From CAJOLV01 sp045631885 (GTDB lineage: Bacteria; Bacillota_I; Bacilli_A; RFN20; CAG-826): a DNA stretch of 12,573 bases. A program made the position numbers and the translations under genes. The notes under the pieces were generated by a model. The model worked only from the letters and a program-made list of their open reading frames with translations, was not told the origin of the DNA and did not search any database. Positions 11,735 through 12,573 of the stretch are shown here, piece by piece; position 1 is the first letter of the stretch; each line of letters begins with the position of its first letter. Location: contig JAZQVN010000038.1 in the NCBI GenBank assembly GCA_045631885.1, positions 1 through 12,573 on the forward strand, read 5' to 3'.

Positions 11735-12573
11735 ATGACACCTAAACAGAGATTTAAAGGAATATTAGTTGAACTTATCCTTATTGCTTTACTCGTTGGT
11801 TTTCTCATTCTTTTAAATGTTTTAAAAAAGAATCAAGATATCGCAGAAACTTGGACGAGAGGATTTTCTCATTCTTATTTCTCCTTTATCAGTAATGTTA
11901 CTAAAAACATTCCGTTCTCTTTGACTGAAGTGGTGTTCTTAATTCTCATCATTATCACAATTACCTTACTAATTAGAATCATTATCTATTTTGTGACATT
12001 AAGACCTTTAAAAGCGGTCAGTAGATTATTAGGTATCGTGATGATTGTTTTGATTGGTGTCGATTTCTATTCAATGAGCTGTGAATTCGCTTATAACCGT
12101 AAAGAATTACCTCTACCTTATTACACCACACAAGTGAGCAAAACAGAATTTGTTGAGATATATAATTATTTCGCGAAAGATTTAAATAACTGTATTAGTC
12201 AATTAGAGTTTGATGAAAACGGTGATGTTAAAACAAATATGTCTTTTGAAGAAATCGGTTCGTTAGTGGAAGATGCGTATACAGTTCTTGAAGATGATTA
12301 CTTCTACGCGGAAACAACTCATCCAAAGAAAATGATATCTTCATTCATTTATCGTGAACTTCAAATCACTGGTGTGACATTCGCTCCTTTAGGAGAAGCT
12401 AATGTGAACACGATGATACCAAGTGCTTCTTTACCATTTGTGATGGGTCACGAATTAGCCCATACCAAAGGAGTCATGAGAGAAGATGATGCAAATCAGG
12501 TTTCATTTTATGTTCTCATTAATAGTTCTTCCCCATTATTAAGATATTCCGCTTATACATCATATTTTTATCA
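11735..12573 (+). CDS. DUF3810-family membrane protein with HELAH metal-binding motif, cut by the window end
   Basis: 279 codons to the edge with no stop; the 3' end is missing. Three membrane helices at about 10-30, 62-87 and 97-116 are followed by an EFAYNRKELPLPYY segment (the family's conserved Tyr-x-Arg...Pro-Leu stretch just after the last helix). A soluble part contains APLGEANVN and then PFVMGHELAH (HExxH at 239-243) and REDDANQ (249-255). I recognise this combination as DUF3810, an uncharacterised family with gluzincin-like zinc-peptidase features. HExxH supplies two zinc ligands and a catalytic Glu; the third ligand is expected in the EDEAN-like stretch, which here reads EDDAN. Whether it cleaves anything is not known. 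It is a separate transcription unit from the ABC pair, with its own promoter and apparently no leader. Confidence 0.85.
   Translation, partial: MTPKQRFKGILVELILIALLVGFLILLNVLKKNQDIAETWTRGFSHSYFSFISNVTKNIPFSLTEVVFLILIIITITLLIRIIIYFVTLRPLKAVSRLLGIVMIVLIGVDFYSMSCEFAYNRKELPLPYYTTQVSKTEFVEIYNYFAKDLNNCISQLEFDENGDVKTNMSFEEIGSLVEDAYTVLEDDYFYAETTHPKKMISSFIYRELQITGVTFAPLGEANVNTMIPSASLPFVMGHELAHTKGVMREDDANQVSFYVLINSSSPLLRYSAYTSYFY

Overview
The window reads as low-GC Gram-positive (Firmicutes/Bacilli-like) DNA, probably from an uncultured gut or host-associated lineage. The reasons are AT-rich genes, TTGAAA/TATAAT promoters, an AAGGAGG ribosome site, many hairpin-plus-T-run terminators, and a huge Ig-like/beta-helix surface protein of a type common in such bacteria. 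All full-length genes read cleanly with the standard bacterial code (Trp as TGG). The lineage call is inference.

Layout. Positions 1-842 are visibly GC-richer (about 62% in a 60-base sample at 481-540, against about 32% at 1981-2040). They hold one secreted-protein gene, possibly cut at the window edge, and two GC-rich terminators. A hairpin at 893-919 sits at the change of composition. From about 850 to 1612 there is no convincing gene. That stretch holds a terminator, a promoter with a possible short structured RNA (1031-1120), an inverted-repeat element (1229-1379) enclosing three helically spaced GTATAC repeats, and a strong promoter (1529-1557) for the next gene.

Positions 1613-7906 encode a 2097-residue envelope protein that runs from outside to inside: signal peptide, two glycine-rich beta-helix modules, an Ig-like array with two HxH/Cys modules, four alpha-helical repeats, three membrane helices, then a cytosolic part with a duplicated uncharacterised domain and a C-terminal segment resembling ribosomal protein uL15. 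After a terminator and a 359-base gap come a six-helix membrane diguanylate cyclase (8266-9378) and, convergent with it across a shared terminator, a hexapeptide-repeat sugar O-acetyltransferase (9405-9968, minus strand). Next is a translationally coupled ABC exporter pair (10120-11668) with a 17-bp palindrome over its promoter. The window ends inside a DUF3810-type membrane protein with a HELAH metal site (11735 to the edge).

The genes lie in separate transcription units except for the ABC pair, so the window is not one operon. A loose theme is the cell envelope: a giant surface protein, c-di-GMP signalling, acyl modification of sugars, export, and a membrane metallopeptidase-like protein. 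The most interesting object is the giant protein, because its cytosolic uL15-like end suggests either a link from the surface to the ribosome or translation machinery, or a reused RNA-binding fold. I see no defence system, CRISPR array, tRNA or rRNA, and no intact transposase.
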